Program-made: the position numbers and the translations under genes | Assembly: GCF_000960475.2 (NCBI RefSeq) | Contig: NZ_JZDQ02000033.1 | Location: 1-64,000, forward strand | Direction: 5' to 3' | Length of the DNA stretch: 64,000 nucleotides | DNA from: Nocardioides luteus | Lineage (GTDB): Bacteria > Actinomycetota > Actinomycetes > Propionibacteriales > Nocardioidaceae | The notes under the pieces: generated by a model | The model's input: only the letters and a program-made list of their open reading frames with translations | Told to the model about the DNA's origin: nothing | The model's database searches: none | In this document: positions 43,173 through 52,146 of the stretch, piece after piece | Layout of the letters: each line of letters starts with the position of its first letter | Numbering within the stretch: the first letter of the stretch is position 1

Positions 43173-43772
43173 ATGAGACCGCTCAGCTCAGTTCCCTCCG
43201 GCGACTCGTCGCCGGAGGGAACCGGGTCGCAGGGCCTGGCCGGCCTCCTCCGCCGCATCGCCCGAGGTGACGAGGAGGCTTTCGCCGCTCTCTACGACGC
43301 CACCTCCTCCCGTTTGCACGGACTGGTGCTGCGGGTGGTGCGTGACCCGGCCCAGGCCGAAGAGGTCACCCAGGAGACATTCCTCCAGGTGTGGCGCACC
43401 GCCAGCCGGTACGACGAGAGCCTGGGCAGCGCCCAGTCGTGGCTGCTGACCCTGGCCCATCGTCGTGCCGTCGACCGGGTCCGGTCCGCGGAGTCCGCGG
43501 GCCGCAACGACACGGCCTACCACGGCACCACCCAGACCCCGCCCCACGACACCACGGCCGAGGCCGTGGAGGCCTCGCTCGAGGCCCGCCGCGTCCATAC
43601 GGCGCTCGAGACACTGACAGCTGTGCAACGGGAGGCGCTCCAGCTGGCCTACTTCGGCGGTTACACCCACACTGAGGTGGCCGCCATGCTTGATCTGCCG
43701 ATAGGCACTGCAAAGACCCGTATCCGGGACGGACTGATCCGGTTGCGCGACGCGATGGGAGTGAGCCGATGA
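43173..43772 (+). CDS. sigK: ECF RNA polymerase sigma factor SigK
   Basis: 199 residues; ATG at 43173 with AAGGATCG upstream. Region 2 is RIARGDEEAFAALYDATSSR with EVTQETFLQVWRTASRYD; region 4 is LTAVQREALQLAYFGGYTHT with EVAAMLDLPIGTAKTRIRDG. Residues 6-18 are encoded by a perfect inverted repeat and probably form a flexible tail. Overlaps rskA by 4 nt (ATGA), the usual sigma/anti-sigma arrangement. It should drive the two AAATCC-N16-CGAA promoters upstream when RskA is inactivated. Confidence 0.92.
   Translation: MRPLSSVPSGDSSPEGTGSQGLAGLLRRIARGDEEAFAALYDATSSRLHGLVLRVVRDPAQAEEVTQETFLQVWRTASRYDESLGSAQSWLLTLAHRRAVDRVRSAESAGRNDTAYHGTTQTPPHDTTAEAVEASLEARRVHTALETLTAVQREALQLAYFGGYTHTEVAAMLDLPIGTAKTRIRDGLIRLRDAMGVSR
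43191..43222 (+). other. Perfect 14-bp hairpin within the 5' end of sigK
   Basis: GTTCCCTCCGGCGA at 43191-43204 and its exact complement at 43209-43222, with loop CTCG. It lies six codons after the sigK start. In RNA it is very stable and could attenuate read-through from the fasciclin gene into sigK or tune initiation. The encoded peptide (SSVPSGDSSPEGTG) is low-complexity, suggesting the RNA shape is what is kept. Confidence 0.7.
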
Positions 43773-44521
43773 CCGCGCACGACATTCACGCCCTCTCCGG
43801 CGCCTACGCCGTCGACGCCCTCGATGACATCGAGCGCGCCCGGTTCGAGGAGCATCTCGCCGTCTGCGCCGACTGCCGCGATGAGGTGGCCGGCCTGCGC
43901 GACAGCGCCTGGATGCTCGCCAGCCTGACCGACACCGCACCTCCGCCCGAGATGCGCGACCGGCTGCTCGCCGGCATCAAGGAGATCCGGCCGCTTCCGC
44001 CCGAGACCGCCCCGCGCCACCGGGCCGACGACACCGTCGCCCCGTCGACCGAGGCCGGCCGCCGCCGGTTCGGGTGGCGTACGTTCGCCGCCGCGGCCGC
44101 AGTGCTGGCCGTCGTCGGCACCGGCACGGTCGCCGCCGTCGAGCTGATCCGTGACGACTCGAGCCAGACCCTGACGACGGCGGAGCGGGTGCTGCGCGCG
44201 GACGACGCGACGACCGTCGCCGTCGACCTGCCCGGCAAGGCCCGGGCCCGGGTGGTCCGCTCGGTCTCGGAGAACAGGGCCGTCCTGGTCACCTCCGGGA
44301 TGCCGGCCGCGCCGTCGGGCAAGGTCTACGAGCTCTGGCTCCAGCACGACAACGTCATGGTCCCCGCGGGCCTGATGCCGAAGGGCAGCGACCAGACCTT
44401 CGTCCTCGAGGGCGACGCCGGGAACGCGAGCGCGGCCGGGATCACCGTCGAGCCCGAGGGAGGCTCCGACGAACCGACCTCGGCCCCGATCGCGCTGTTC
44501 GACTTCTCGCAGGCCACCTGA
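43769..44521 (+). CDS. rskA: Anti-sigma-K factor RskA
   Basis: 250 residues. The N-terminal cytosolic domain has HxxxCxxC (EEHLAVCADCRDEV), the zinc anti-sigma signature. One membrane helix lies near 105-125 (FAAAAAVLAVVGTGTVAAVE). The outer C-terminal domain is RskA-type (GKVYELWLQHDNVMVPAGLM, ITVEPEGGSDEPTSAPIALF). It holds SigK inactive until regulated proteolysis. Start overlaps the sigK stop by 4 nt. Confidence 0.92.
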   Translation: MTAHDIHALSGAYAVDALDDIERARFEEHLAVCADCRDEVAGLRDSAWMLASLTDTAPPPEMRDRLLAGIKEIRPLPPETAPRHRADDTVAPSTEAGRRRFGWRTFAAAAAVLAVVGTGTVAAVELIRDDSSQTLTTAERVLRADDATTVAVDLPGKARARVVRSVSENRAVLVTSGMPAAPSGKVYELWLQHDNVMVPAGLMPKGSDQTFVLEGDAGNASAAGITVEPEGGSDEPTSAPIALFDFSQAT

Positions 44522-44648
44522 CCTGCGAGAAGTGGAGACCGGCCGGCTCAGGCGCACGGGGCGAGGGAGACCCCGGCCGGCTTTCCGACCAGCAAGGGCG
44601 TACTGTCGCAGGATGGAGCCATTCAGGCTTCCCATCAGAGAGATCCCC

Positions 44649-44783
44649 ATGAGCGACAAGTCGCCGCGGCAGAAGATGTCCAAGAAGTCCGGGAAATCCA
44701 TCAAGGCGAAGCGCGCCGAGAAGCGCAGCTCGGGGTCCACGGAGACCCTTGCCGACAAGATCCATCCGCCGAAGAAGAAGTGA
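44649..44783 (+). CDS. Small basic protein, 44 residues
   Basis: ATG at 44649, MSDKSPRQKMSKKSGKSIKA onward, 44 residues, nearly a third Lys/Arg, no hydrophobic segment. Similar tiny Lys-rich proteins are widespread in actinobacteria without assigned function; nucleic-acid or ribosome binding is a guess. Its stop TGA shares one base with the ATG of the next gene (TGATG), so the two are coupled. Confidence 0.6.
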   Translation: MSDKSPRQKMSKKSGKSIKAKRAEKRSSGSTETLADKIHPPKKK

Positions 44784-45922
44784 TGCGCCTAGGGCTCGGT
44801 GTCATCGGCTCGTCGGCCAAGGAGAACGAGCACCGGCTGCCGCTCCACCCCGAGCACATCCCGAACCTGGACGCTGACATCCGGTCCAGAATCACACTCG
44901 AGGACGGCTATGGCGCCCGGTTCGGGGTCAGCGACGAGGCTCTCGGGACGTACGTCGCCGGGTTCGCGTCACGCGACCAGATCTTGGCCGACTCCGACGT
45001 CGTGCTGCTCCCCAAGCCGCAGCTCGAGGACGTCGAGGCGCTGAGCCCGGGACAGACGCTCTGGGGCTGGCCACACTGCGTACAGGACCCGGAGCTGACC
45101 CAGGTCGCCATCGACCGGCGCCTGACCCTGATCGCCTTCGAGGCGATGAACCACTGGACCCGCGACGGTTCGGTCGGTCTGCACGTGTTCCACAAGAACA
45201 ACGAGATGGCCGGCTACTGCTCGGTCCTCCAAGCGCTCGAGCTGGCCGGGTTGACCGGCGACTACGGTCGCCGCCTGAGCGCGGTGGTGATCGGTTTCGG
45301 AGCCACCGCACGTGGCGCCGTGACCGCCCTCAACGCGCACGGTGTGCACGAGGTCGCGGTGCTCACCAACCGAGAGGTGGCCGCGGTCGGTTCGCCGATC
45401 CACTCGGTGCTGATTCGGCAGTTCGACCACGAGCCGGACGGCGAGCACCTCAGCCACGTGATCACCGAGCGGGGGCGCGAGCCGCTGGCGCCGTACCTGG
45501 CGGAGAACGACATCGTCGTCAACTGCACCCTGCAGGACACGGCCAACCCACTGGTCTTCCTCGAGGAGGAGGACCTCTCCGCCTTCCGCCCCGGCAGTGT
45601 CATCGTCGACGTCTCCTGCGACCTGGGCATGGGCTTCACCTGGGCCCGGCCCACCTCCTTCGACGACCCGGCCTTCCTGGTCGGCGACAACGTCCTCTAC
45701 TACGCGGTCGACCACAGTCCGTCATACCTGTGGAACTCGGCGACCTGGGAGAACAGCAACGCGTTGATCCCGTTCCTGCGCCCGGTGCTCGAGGGACCGA
45801 CCGCGTGGGACGCCGTCGAGACGCTGCGCCGAGCGATCGAGATCCGCGACGGCCGCGTGCTCAACCCCGCCATCCTCGCCTTCCAGGGGCGCGCGACGGA
45901 GGCGCCTCACGCTCTGGTGTGA
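44783..45922 (+). CDS. N5-(carboxyethyl)ornithine synthase-like dehydrogenase (AlaDH/PNT family)
   Basis: 380 residues; ATG at 44783 (the GTG one codon earlier is less likely). The N-terminal AlaDH/PNT domain (LGVIGSSAKENEHRLPLHPE, GYGARFGVSDE) and the Rossmann NAD(P) motif VVIGFGATARGAVTALNAHG are clear. The set matches the N5-(carboxyethyl)ornithine synthase group, which reductively joins an amino acid side chain and pyruvate. True alanine dehydrogenase is less likely because of sequence character. Coupled to the small basic protein gene. Confidence 0.85.
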   Translation: MRLGLGVIGSSAKENEHRLPLHPEHIPNLDADIRSRITLEDGYGARFGVSDEALGTYVAGFASRDQILADSDVVLLPKPQLEDVEALSPGQTLWGWPHCVQDPELTQVAIDRRLTLIAFEAMNHWTRDGSVGLHVFHKNNEMAGYCSVLQALELAGLTGDYGRRLSAVVIGFGATARGAVTALNAHGVHEVAVLTNREVAAVGSPIHSVLIRQFDHEPDGEHLSHVITERGREPLAPYLAENDIVVNCTLQDTANPLVFLEEEDLSAFRPGSVIVDVSCDLGMGFTWARPTSFDDPAFLVGDNVLYYAVDHSPSYLWNSATWENSNALIPFLRPVLEGPTAWDAVETLRRAIEIRDGRVLNPAILAFQGRATEAPHALV

Positions 45923-45929
45923 CCGTGGG

Positions 45930-46706
45930 TCAGGCGTACGGATCCAGAGTGACCGCGGCCGGCTTCCCACCTGCCAGTGCGGCGCCGAACCGGTCGTCGG
46001 TGAGCTTGAAGGTGGCGGCACCGAAGTCGGCCGCGACGAGGCGGTCGCGGATGCCGGCCGGATAGTTGTCCCAGCCGACCAGGCCCTTGATCTGCCAGAC
46101 GCCCTCGTGGTTCTCGGGCGGCTCGTCGCCGCCGTCGGCCTTGGGGAAGCGGAAGCAGTGGGTGCTGCCGCCGTCCTTGTGATAGACGGCCTTGGGGTGC
46201 GTACCGCCCTCGAACTGCAGCTCCGACTCCGGCTTGATCGCGTAGCCGGAGTGCTGGGAGACGGACATGTAGCGGGCGTGACCGTCCTGCACCCACACGA
46301 TGATGTGCTCCCAGTCGTGGCGGTGTCCGGCCGAGCCCGGACCCCAGGAGACCTGGTCCTTCTCGAAGTAGTAGCCGTAGAGGTACGCGCACCAGCCGTT
46401 GTTGCACTTCGAGCGGGAGTAGACGTTGGTGTTCTGCAGGTCGGAGAGGTCGCGGCACTGGCCGTTCACCGTGCCGCCCATCGCCAGGCCGCCGTTGAGC
46501 GTGCCGTCCGGGCCGATCGCCGGGGTGTTGTAACAGCCGTCGGTGTCGAAGTCGAGGGCCGGCTGCCAGGTGCGGTCGGCCTCCGGTGCCGAGGCCGGCA
46601 GCGCGGGCGGCGGGGCCGCCCAGGCGGCCGCCGGGATGGCCGTGAGAAGTGCGGCGATCGGAAGCGCGACGGCGAGCTTGCGCGTGAGTCGTTTCCCGAG
46701 AGTCAT
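45930..46706 (-). CDS. Secreted NPP1 (necrosis-inducing) family protein
   Basis: 258 residues. Sec signal peptide (KLAVALPIAALLTAIPAAAW, cleavage near AWA). The NLP signature GHRHDWEH is complete (residues about 128-135), with conserved paired cysteines upstream (CRDLSDL, CNNGWCAY). NLPs in plant pathogens bind sphingolipids and damage membranes; in actinobacteria the role is unclear. Convergent with the dehydrogenase gene, 7 nt between stops. Confidence 0.9.
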   Translation of the reverse strand: MTLGKRLTRKLAVALPIAALLTAIPAAAWAAPPPALPASAPEADRTWQPALDFDTDGCYNTPAIGPDGTLNGGLAMGGTVNGQCRDLSDLQNTNVYSRSKCNNGWCAYLYGYYFEKDQVSWGPGSAGHRHDWEHIIVWVQDGHARYMSVSQHSGYAIKPESELQFEGGTHPKAVYHKDGGSTHCFRFPKADGGDEPPENHEGVWQIKGLVGWDNYPAGIRDRLVAADFGAATFKLTDDRFGAALAGGKPAAVTLDPYA

Positions 46707-46829
46707 GGGGGTCCCTTGTCTGTGGGGGAAGGGGGCTCACCGATGCAACCAGTGCCGTGATCGCGTGACAACCCCTGGGGCGTGAACGCGGCGGTAACGC
46801 TGACCGGTGCCTCCTGGTTGGATGGACGC

Positions 46830-47273
46830 GTGGATGCGACGCAGTGGCAGGAACGGATCGCCTCCGAGCTCGCCGACCTCGGGCAGCAGGAGTTCGTGGT
46901 CGTCGGTGAGCCGGAGCCGGCGGCACCGGAGCCGACGGGCTTCCTGGCCCGGCTCAGGGCCAAGGCGTCGGCGCCTGCGCCGTTCCGCTGGGGACAGGTG
47001 CTGTGCGTGGACGAGATCCTCTACGCCGAGTTCACAGGTACGCAGCACATCGGTGGCACCTGGCCGGCCTCGGCCGAGCGGCACGAGGCGCTTCGCGCGG
47101 CCGGCTGGCTGACGCCCGAGGAGACCGACCCGATCGCTCCGGCGCCGTCTCAACCGCACTACTGGCGGACCGTGCCGCAGTCCGAGGCGGAGCTCGTCGC
47201 CCGCCTTCTCGTCGAGGCCTTCGGCATCCTCGGCGCCGACTTCGCGACCCTCACCCTTCGCCGGGACCGGTAG
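46830..47273 (+). CDS. Hypothetical protein, YbjN/TY-Chap-like size
   Basis: 147 residues from GTG at 46830 (GTGGATGCGACG); GTG at 46782 would add 16 less typical residues. A small alpha/beta protein without signal peptide (WQERIASELADLGQQEFVVV ... SEAELVARLLVEAFGILGAD). No family is firmly recognised. Convergent with the ESX-like cluster, 3 nt from the next stop, so a link to that cluster is possible but unproven. Confidence 0.6.
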   Translation: MDATQWQERIASELADLGQQEFVVVGEPEPAAPEPTGFLARLRAKASAPAPFRWGQVLCVDEILYAEFTGTQHIGGTWPASAERHEALRAAGWLTPEETDPIAPAPSQPHYWRTVPQSEAELVARLLVEAFGILGADFATLTLRRDR

Positions 47274-47276
47274 AGC

Positions 47277-47714
47277 TCAGTAGCCGCCGAGCTGCTCGCA
47301 CAGCAGCCGGTAGAACGCCGTGTTGGTCATCGGGGTGAGCGTGTCCGCCAGCGCGAGATGGAGGCCGTCGGGGCCGTTGATCCCGGCCAGCTGCCACGAC
47401 TCGACCGTGATCGACCAGGCGGTGCGGGCTTCGAGCTCGTCCAGGACCACGTCACGCGCGGCCTGGTCCTCGCCCAGCAGCTCGGCCATCCGGGCGGTCG
47501 GGAACGGGCGCACCGATCCCGCGGCGCCCTTGACCGGGCGGATCTTCAGGGTGCGGACCAGGCTGGGGACGAGGTGGCCTCGCGGGAGGTCGAGGGGCTG
47601 CGTACGGGTGCCGTCGAGACCGAGCTCGAGGTGGATGCCCGCCGGGTCGACCGCGGCGCGGTGCTCGAGCCGGCCGCCGGGGCCGGCGAGGATCCAGGTG
47701 ACCTCCGCGCTCAT
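47277..47714 (-). CDS. Hypothetical protein of the ESX-like cluster
   Basis: 145 residues, ATG at 47714 overlapping the previous stop by 4 nt. MSAEVTWILAGPGGRLEHRA, then a mixed alpha/beta body ending AFYRLLCEQLGGY. No signal peptide or membrane helix. It is the last gene of a tightly overlapping minus-strand set (50010 to 47277) of WXG-like proteins, so it may be a chaperone or immunity-type partner. Family not recognised. Confidence 0.6.
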   Translation of the reverse strand: MSAEVTWILAGPGGRLEHRAAVDPAGIHLELGLDGTRTQPLDLPRGHLVPSLVRTLKIRPVKGAAGSVRPFPTARMAELLGEDQAARDVVLDELEARTAWSITVESWQLAGINGPDGLHLALADTLTPMTNTAFYRLLCEQLGGY

Positions 47715-48145
47715 GCCGGGCTCCAGGTCGCGGCGGTGGCGTCGATCTGGGCAGCCCACGTCGCGTAGTCGCTGGTCACGACGGTGGCGGTGAGGGTGTG
47801 GCCGACTCCGTCGATCGCCACGAACCACTGCTCCATGGTCAGCGCGGAGCCGCCCGGCCCGTCGTACATCGCCAGCCGTCGCCCCGCCTCCTGCCCGGCG
47901 ATCGTGAGTCGCTCGAGGTCGATCGGCGTGTAGCCCGGCAGCATCTGGGCGAACGCCATCTCGGAGCCGACCTGCCAGTCGCGGAACCCGAGGTCACCGT
48001 TGGTCTGGGCGGTCACCGTGATGTTGGCGCGGAACGTCCCGCTCTCGGGGGCGAGCGCCAGGAAACGTACGCCCTCGGGCGGGTCGACGCTCTCCCAGCC
48101 GTCCGGGAGCGTCATCGGGGCCGCTTGGGTGTCGGACACGGTCAC
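47711..48145 (-). CDS. Hypothetical protein, possible LpqN/DcrB-like
   Basis: 144 residues from GTG at 48145, overlapping the preceding stop by 4 nt (GTGA); GTG at 48139 also fits. LPDGWESVDPPEGVRFLALA followed by TFRANITVTAQTNG and DLERLTIAGQEAGRRLAMYD resembles small LpqN/DcrB-type domains found near ESX genes, here without a lipobox. Cytosolic; role inferred only from context. Confidence 0.6.
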   Translation of the reverse strand: MTVSDTQAAPMTLPDGWESVDPPEGVRFLALAPESGTFRANITVTAQTNGDLGFRDWQVGSEMAFAQMLPGYTPIDLERLTIAGQEAGRRLAMYDGPGGSALTMEQWFVAIDGVGHTLTATVVTSDYATWAAQIDATAATWSPA

Positions 48146-48498
48146 TTCTTCCCCGCGGCGCGCTTCTTCGGGCGCGACTCGCGATACCACGTCGGCTTGA
48201 TGAACGGCGGGGTCGGCAGGATGACGAGCAGCGGGTAGACGATGCAGGTGAGCAGGAAGAGCCCACCGACGATCGTCCACGCGGCGGTGTGCTCCGGCAC
48301 CAGCCCGAACGCCGTCGACCCGGTGACGGCCAACGCGGAGATGCAGGGCAGATGGATGAGCACCACGTCCTCGCCCACACCGCCCCGGTTCCACGCGTTC
48401 GCCCAGGAACGGGCGCGGGGCGAGAGCCCGAGATGTTGCCAGATGCTGACCCCGGCGCCGATGACGCCGGCGGCCAGGATGAGTGCGGCCCAGATCAT
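48142..48498 (-). CDS. Small two- to three-helix membrane protein
   Basis: 118 residues; ATG at 48498. Hydrophobic segments at 2-20 (IWAALILAAGVIGAGVSI), 48-66 (LIHLPCISALAVTGSTAFGL) and 72-94 (WTIVGGLFLLTCIVYPLLVI); basic C-terminus (RESRPKKRAAGKK). It lies between the WXG-like toxin-size protein and the LpqN-like gene, overlapping the latter. It may be a membrane partner or immunity protein of the cluster. Confidence 0.65.
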   Translation of the reverse strand: MIWAALILAAGVIGAGVSIWQHLGLSPRARSWANAWNRGGVGEDVVLIHLPCISALAVTGSTAFGLVPEHTAAWTIVGGLFLLTCIVYPLLVILPTPPFIKPTWYRESRPKKRAAGKK

Positions 48499-48505
48499 GG
48501 TGGTC

Positions 48506-49708
48506 CTAGTCCCAGAAGGTGATGGCGTCGCCGACATCGGAGGCTACCTCGCCGGCGCCCTCCGCGAAGTCGCTGACCCCGTCGACGACGGCCTCACCGA
48601 GCTCCCCGGCCTCGTCGACGACGAGGTCGGCCGCCTTGCCGGCCAGCCCCGAGCCGATCGCGCCACCGATCACACCGCCCACGACACCGCCGATCACCGT
48701 GCCCGGCCCCGGGAAGACGCTGCCGATGGCGGCGCCCGCCTGGGCTCCGGCCCAGGCTCCACCCGCCGCACCTGCGGTCGTGATCGCGGAGGTGCTGACC
48801 GTACGGCTGACCCGCTCCGTCGTCGACAGCGAGGGGTCGTCGGCGTCCTTCTGCCACTGCTCCCACGCCGAGGAGCCCGCCGTGACCACCCAGCCGGCGC
48901 GGGTCGCCCACTTGCCCGCGGTGAGCCACTTGCCGCGTACGGCTGCCTTGTTGGCCTTCGCGTGCCAGTTCTTGTCGTTGAGCACCTTCGCGGCGCGCTC
49001 GAGCCTGGTGAGGCTCGACGGACTCGCGAACCGGCCGTTCACCCGCGGCTGGAAGGTGCCGTAGCGGCTCTTCACCATCCAGTCGACGCCGGCGCCTGCC
49101 CCCAGACCGGCCAGCCCCAGAGCGTACGCACCGATCTGCATGCCGTCGGAGAAGTCCTTCGGCAGCAGGCCGAGGTCCTCGAGGCGGTCCTCGATCCAAC
49201 CGTCGCCGGTCGACTTCGAGATCGCCTTGCCGAGGTCCTCGTGGGCGTTGTTCTCGTCCTTGCGCGCGGTCTCGACCCGGCTGACCAGGTCGTTCCACTT
49301 CTCGACCTTCTTGTTGTGGGCGTCGACGTCGCTCTCGGAGGCGTCGTCGCCGGGGTCAGTCGGCGGCGAGATCATGGTGCCGCTGACCGTCAGCCCCGCA
49401 CCGCTGGCCTCGTCGCGGATCGTCGACATCTTGGTCTCGACCGCCTTCAGGTCGCCCGAGAAGGTCGAGAGACCCTTGCCCATGGCTTCGATGCGCGACT
49501 CGAGCTGACGCAGGTCGCTCTTGCGCTTCTCCGCCTTCGACTCGAACGCGGCGCCGGCCTGACCCTTCCACGAGCCGGCGGTCTTGATCGCCTTGCCGAG
49601 ATCGTCGAGAGCGTCCCCGACCGCGTCCTTGGCGGTCGTGCACGCGTCGGCCGCGGTCTGTGCCGCCGACACGTCGCCGTAGACCTTCGTGTCCATCGCC
49701 TCCGCCAT
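48506..49708 (-). CDS. WXG/LXG-like secreted effector candidate with glycine-zipper C-terminus
   Basis: 400 residues; the ATG shares a base with the stop of the upstream small gene. N-terminal 125 residues are long helices with a WKGQ turn (AIKTAGSWKGQAGAAFESKA), the helical-hairpin plan of ESX/LXG substrates. The C-terminus has repeated small-residue zippers (GAAGGAWAGAQAGAAIGSVF; VIGGVVGGVIGGAIGSGLAG), like membrane-inserting polymorphic toxins. Export by type VII secretion is inferred; no ESX machinery is in the window. Confidence 0.7.
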   Translation of the reverse strand: MAEAMDTKVYGDVSAAQTAADACTTAKDAVGDALDDLGKAIKTAGSWKGQAGAAFESKAEKRKSDLRQLESRIEAMGKGLSTFSGDLKAVETKMSTIRDEASGAGLTVSGTMISPPTDPGDDASESDVDAHNKKVEKWNDLVSRVETARKDENNAHEDLGKAISKSTGDGWIEDRLEDLGLLPKDFSDGMQIGAYALGLAGLGAGAGVDWMVKSRYGTFQPRVNGRFASPSSLTRLERAAKVLNDKNWHAKANKAAVRGKWLTAGKWATRAGWVVTAGSSAWEQWQKDADDPSLSTTERVSRTVSTSAITTAGAAGGAWAGAQAGAAIGSVFPGPGTVIGGVVGGVIGGAIGSGLAGKAADLVVDEAGELGEAVVDGVSDFAEGAGEVASDVGDAITFWD

Positions 49709-50010
49709 CAGCTGCCCCTCACCTTCTGCTCCTGGCGCCGGCCGGCGTCGCCGGCGGCGTGGTCGGACGTGGTCGCGTGGTCGAGCGCGTTCTGCACGCT
49801 GTCGCCGAGCTTCCCCAGACCTTCGGACATCCCGCCGACCGCTGCTGCCAGGGATGCCAGCGCGGTCGCGACCTCGGAGGACGACTCTCCGACGTCAGGT
49901 GTCTTCTGCAACGGCTCGGCCTGCTTGAAGAGGTCGCCGCCGGCGGTGTCGAGCGTGTTCTTGATGGACCTGAGATCGTCTGGATTGACGTGGATGTCGT
50001 CGTCGGTCAT
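49708..50010 (-). CDS. WXG100-like small protein (ESX target family)
   Basis: 100 residues; ATG at 50010. Two helices joined near the middle (DLRSIKNTLDTAGGDLFKQA; EVATALASLAAAVGGMSEGL) and a flexible basic tail; no W-x-G itself, as in several actinobacterial type VII target proteins. Expected to pair with the 400-residue protein whose ATG overlaps its stop. First gene of the minus-strand set. Confidence 0.65.
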   Translation of the reverse strand: MTDDDIHVNPDDLRSIKNTLDTAGGDLFKQAEPLQKTPDVGESSSEVATALASLAAAVGGMSEGLGKLGDSVQNALDHATTSDHAAGDAGRRQEQKVRGS

Positions 50011-50068
50011 GCCTTCGTCCTACCCGCTCTCGCCGATTTCAAACACGGACGAAAGTAAAATGCCCTTG

Positions 50069-52073
50069 TCAGGCGGCGACGGTCGGCTTCAGGTCGTTCT
50101 CGCCCTCGACGAGCTTGCGGGAGAGCACCGCGAGCGCCTCGTCGAGCTTGGCGTCGTCGGCACCCCAGTCGGCGAGCTCGGCGGCCAGCCACGCCTTGAA
50201 CGCCGCGACCAGCTTGGCGAGCTCCTCCTTGCCCGCCTCCGTCAGCGCGTAGCCCGCCTCGTCTCCGTAGAGATAGCCCTCCGCGGCAGCGGAGGCGAAG
50301 GCCGGGGCCAGCACCTCGCCCGGCATCCCGAGACGGTGACCGATCGCGACCAGCGACCGCTCACCGCCGACCCACTCGCGGATCCCGATCTGGCGTACGC
50401 ACCACGCGGTCGCCGCGTCGAGGTCGACGGCCGACTCCCGGAGCCTGGTGAAGGTCTCGGGCGGCTGGCGGCGGAGCAGCTGGGCGACCGCGGCGTCGAG
50501 CCGCATCGCGCTGTCGGAGGAGTTGGGCATCGCGAACCCGTCGCCCGGATCCGTCGCCGCGGCTCTCGAGGTGTCGCGCAGGGGCACCTCCTCGAGGAAG
50601 AGCGCGAGCAGGAACGCCAGCCCGGCGACCGGGACCGCGGCGAGGAAGACGACCTGCAGCGTCTCCGCGTACGCCCCGATGATCGGCGCGCTCTGGGCGT
50701 CGGCCAGCCTGTGCAGGAGTGCGGGGGTCGCGACCTGGTCGGCGGAGACACCGGCCGAGGCGAGCGCGGCGGGCAGTCGGTCGGCGAGCTCGTTGGCGTA
50801 GACGGTGCCCATGATCGAGGCGCCGAACGAGCTGCCCATCGTGCGGAAGAAGGTCACGCCCGAGGTGGCGACACCGAGGTCCTCGTAGGCCGCGGTGTTC
50901 TGCACGATGATCGTCAGGATCTGCATGCTCAGGCCGACACCCATGCCCATGACCAGCAGGAACAGCGACATCATCAGGGTGCTGGTGTCGGCGTCCATGG
51001 TCGAGAGCAGGTAGAGGCCGAGCGCCATGATCAGCGCGCCGGCAACCGGGAAGATCTTGTAGCGGCCCGTCCTCCCCACGATCGAGCCCGCCACCGTCGA
51101 GGTCACCAGCAGGCCGATGACCATCGGCAGGGTGCGGATCCCCGACGACGTCGCCGAGACGCCATGGACGTACTGCATGTAGGTCGGCAGGTAGGTCATC
51201 GCGCCGAGCATCGCGAAGCCGACGATGAACGAGAGCACGACGCTGACCGTGAAGACCCGGTTCCGGAACAGCCGCAACGGCAGGATCGGTGAGGCCGCCC
51301 GCGACTCGACCCGGACGAAGATCGCGAAGGCGACGGCCGAGGCGATGAACAGGCCGATGATGGTCGCCGATCCCCAGGCGTACTCCGTCCCACCCCAGCT
51401 GACCGCCAGCGTCAGCATCGAGGCGCCGAGGCCGACGAAGAGGATGCCGAGGTAGTCGATCGAGGGTCGCGTGCCGCGAGCGATCTGCGGCAGCGTCAGG
51501 CTGGCGATCGCGATCACCGCGATGCCGAGCGGCAGGTTGATGTAGAAGGCCCAGCGCCAGGAGAGGTGGTCGGTGAAGAGGCCGCCGAGGAGCGGCCCGA
51601 GGACGGTGGTGGCGCCGAAGACCGAGCCGAGGGCGCCCTGATACTTGCCGCGGTCTCGCAGCGGGATGACGTCGCCGATCAACGCCGTCGCGGTCACCAT
51701 CAGCCCACCCGCACCGATGCCCTGCACCGCTCGCGCCCCGATCAGCCACACCATGTCGGTCGCGAACCCGCAGGCGGCCGAGGCGAGGATGAAGAGGCCG
51801 GCGGAGACCTGCAGCATCAGCTTGCGACCGAAGAGGTCGCCGAACTTGCCGGCGAGCACGGTCGCCACCGTCTCGGCGAGGAGGTAGGAGGAGACCACCC
51901 ACGACAGGCCCTGCCCCGCCGACGTCGGCCACGATCGTCGGCAGCGCGGTCGAGACGATCGTCTGGTCGAGCGCCGCGAGCAGCATGCCGAGGAGCACCG
52001 TGCCGAAGATGAGGTTGATCCTGCGCCGGCTCAGCTGAGGCTCGGTGTCCGATGCCGCCTGCGTTGCTGCCAT
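50069..52073 (-). pseudogene. DHA2-family MFS drug transporter, interrupted by a frameshift
   Basis: The N-terminus (MAATQAASDTEPQLS..., helix 1 LIFGTVLLGMLLAALDQTIV) reads from ATG 52073 to about 51915. The rest (SSYLLAETVATVLAGKFGDL onward, 14-helix EmrB/QacA type) continues in another frame. The break is in a run at 51905-51920 where GGAG-(H)-LSWVV is expected; a 2-nt loss or 1-nt gain fits. The C-terminal 170 residues add a cytosolic helical/winged-helix tail (YALTEAGKEELAKLVAAFKA), unusual for the family. It is either a recent inactivation or a sequencing error in a GC run. Confidence 0.85.
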
Positions 52074-52146
52074 TGCGACCCCCACGGTCTCGACTGGAAT
52101 CAAACTAGGTCAAACTCCAGGTTTGCGCGAGGGATCTCGCGGAGTG

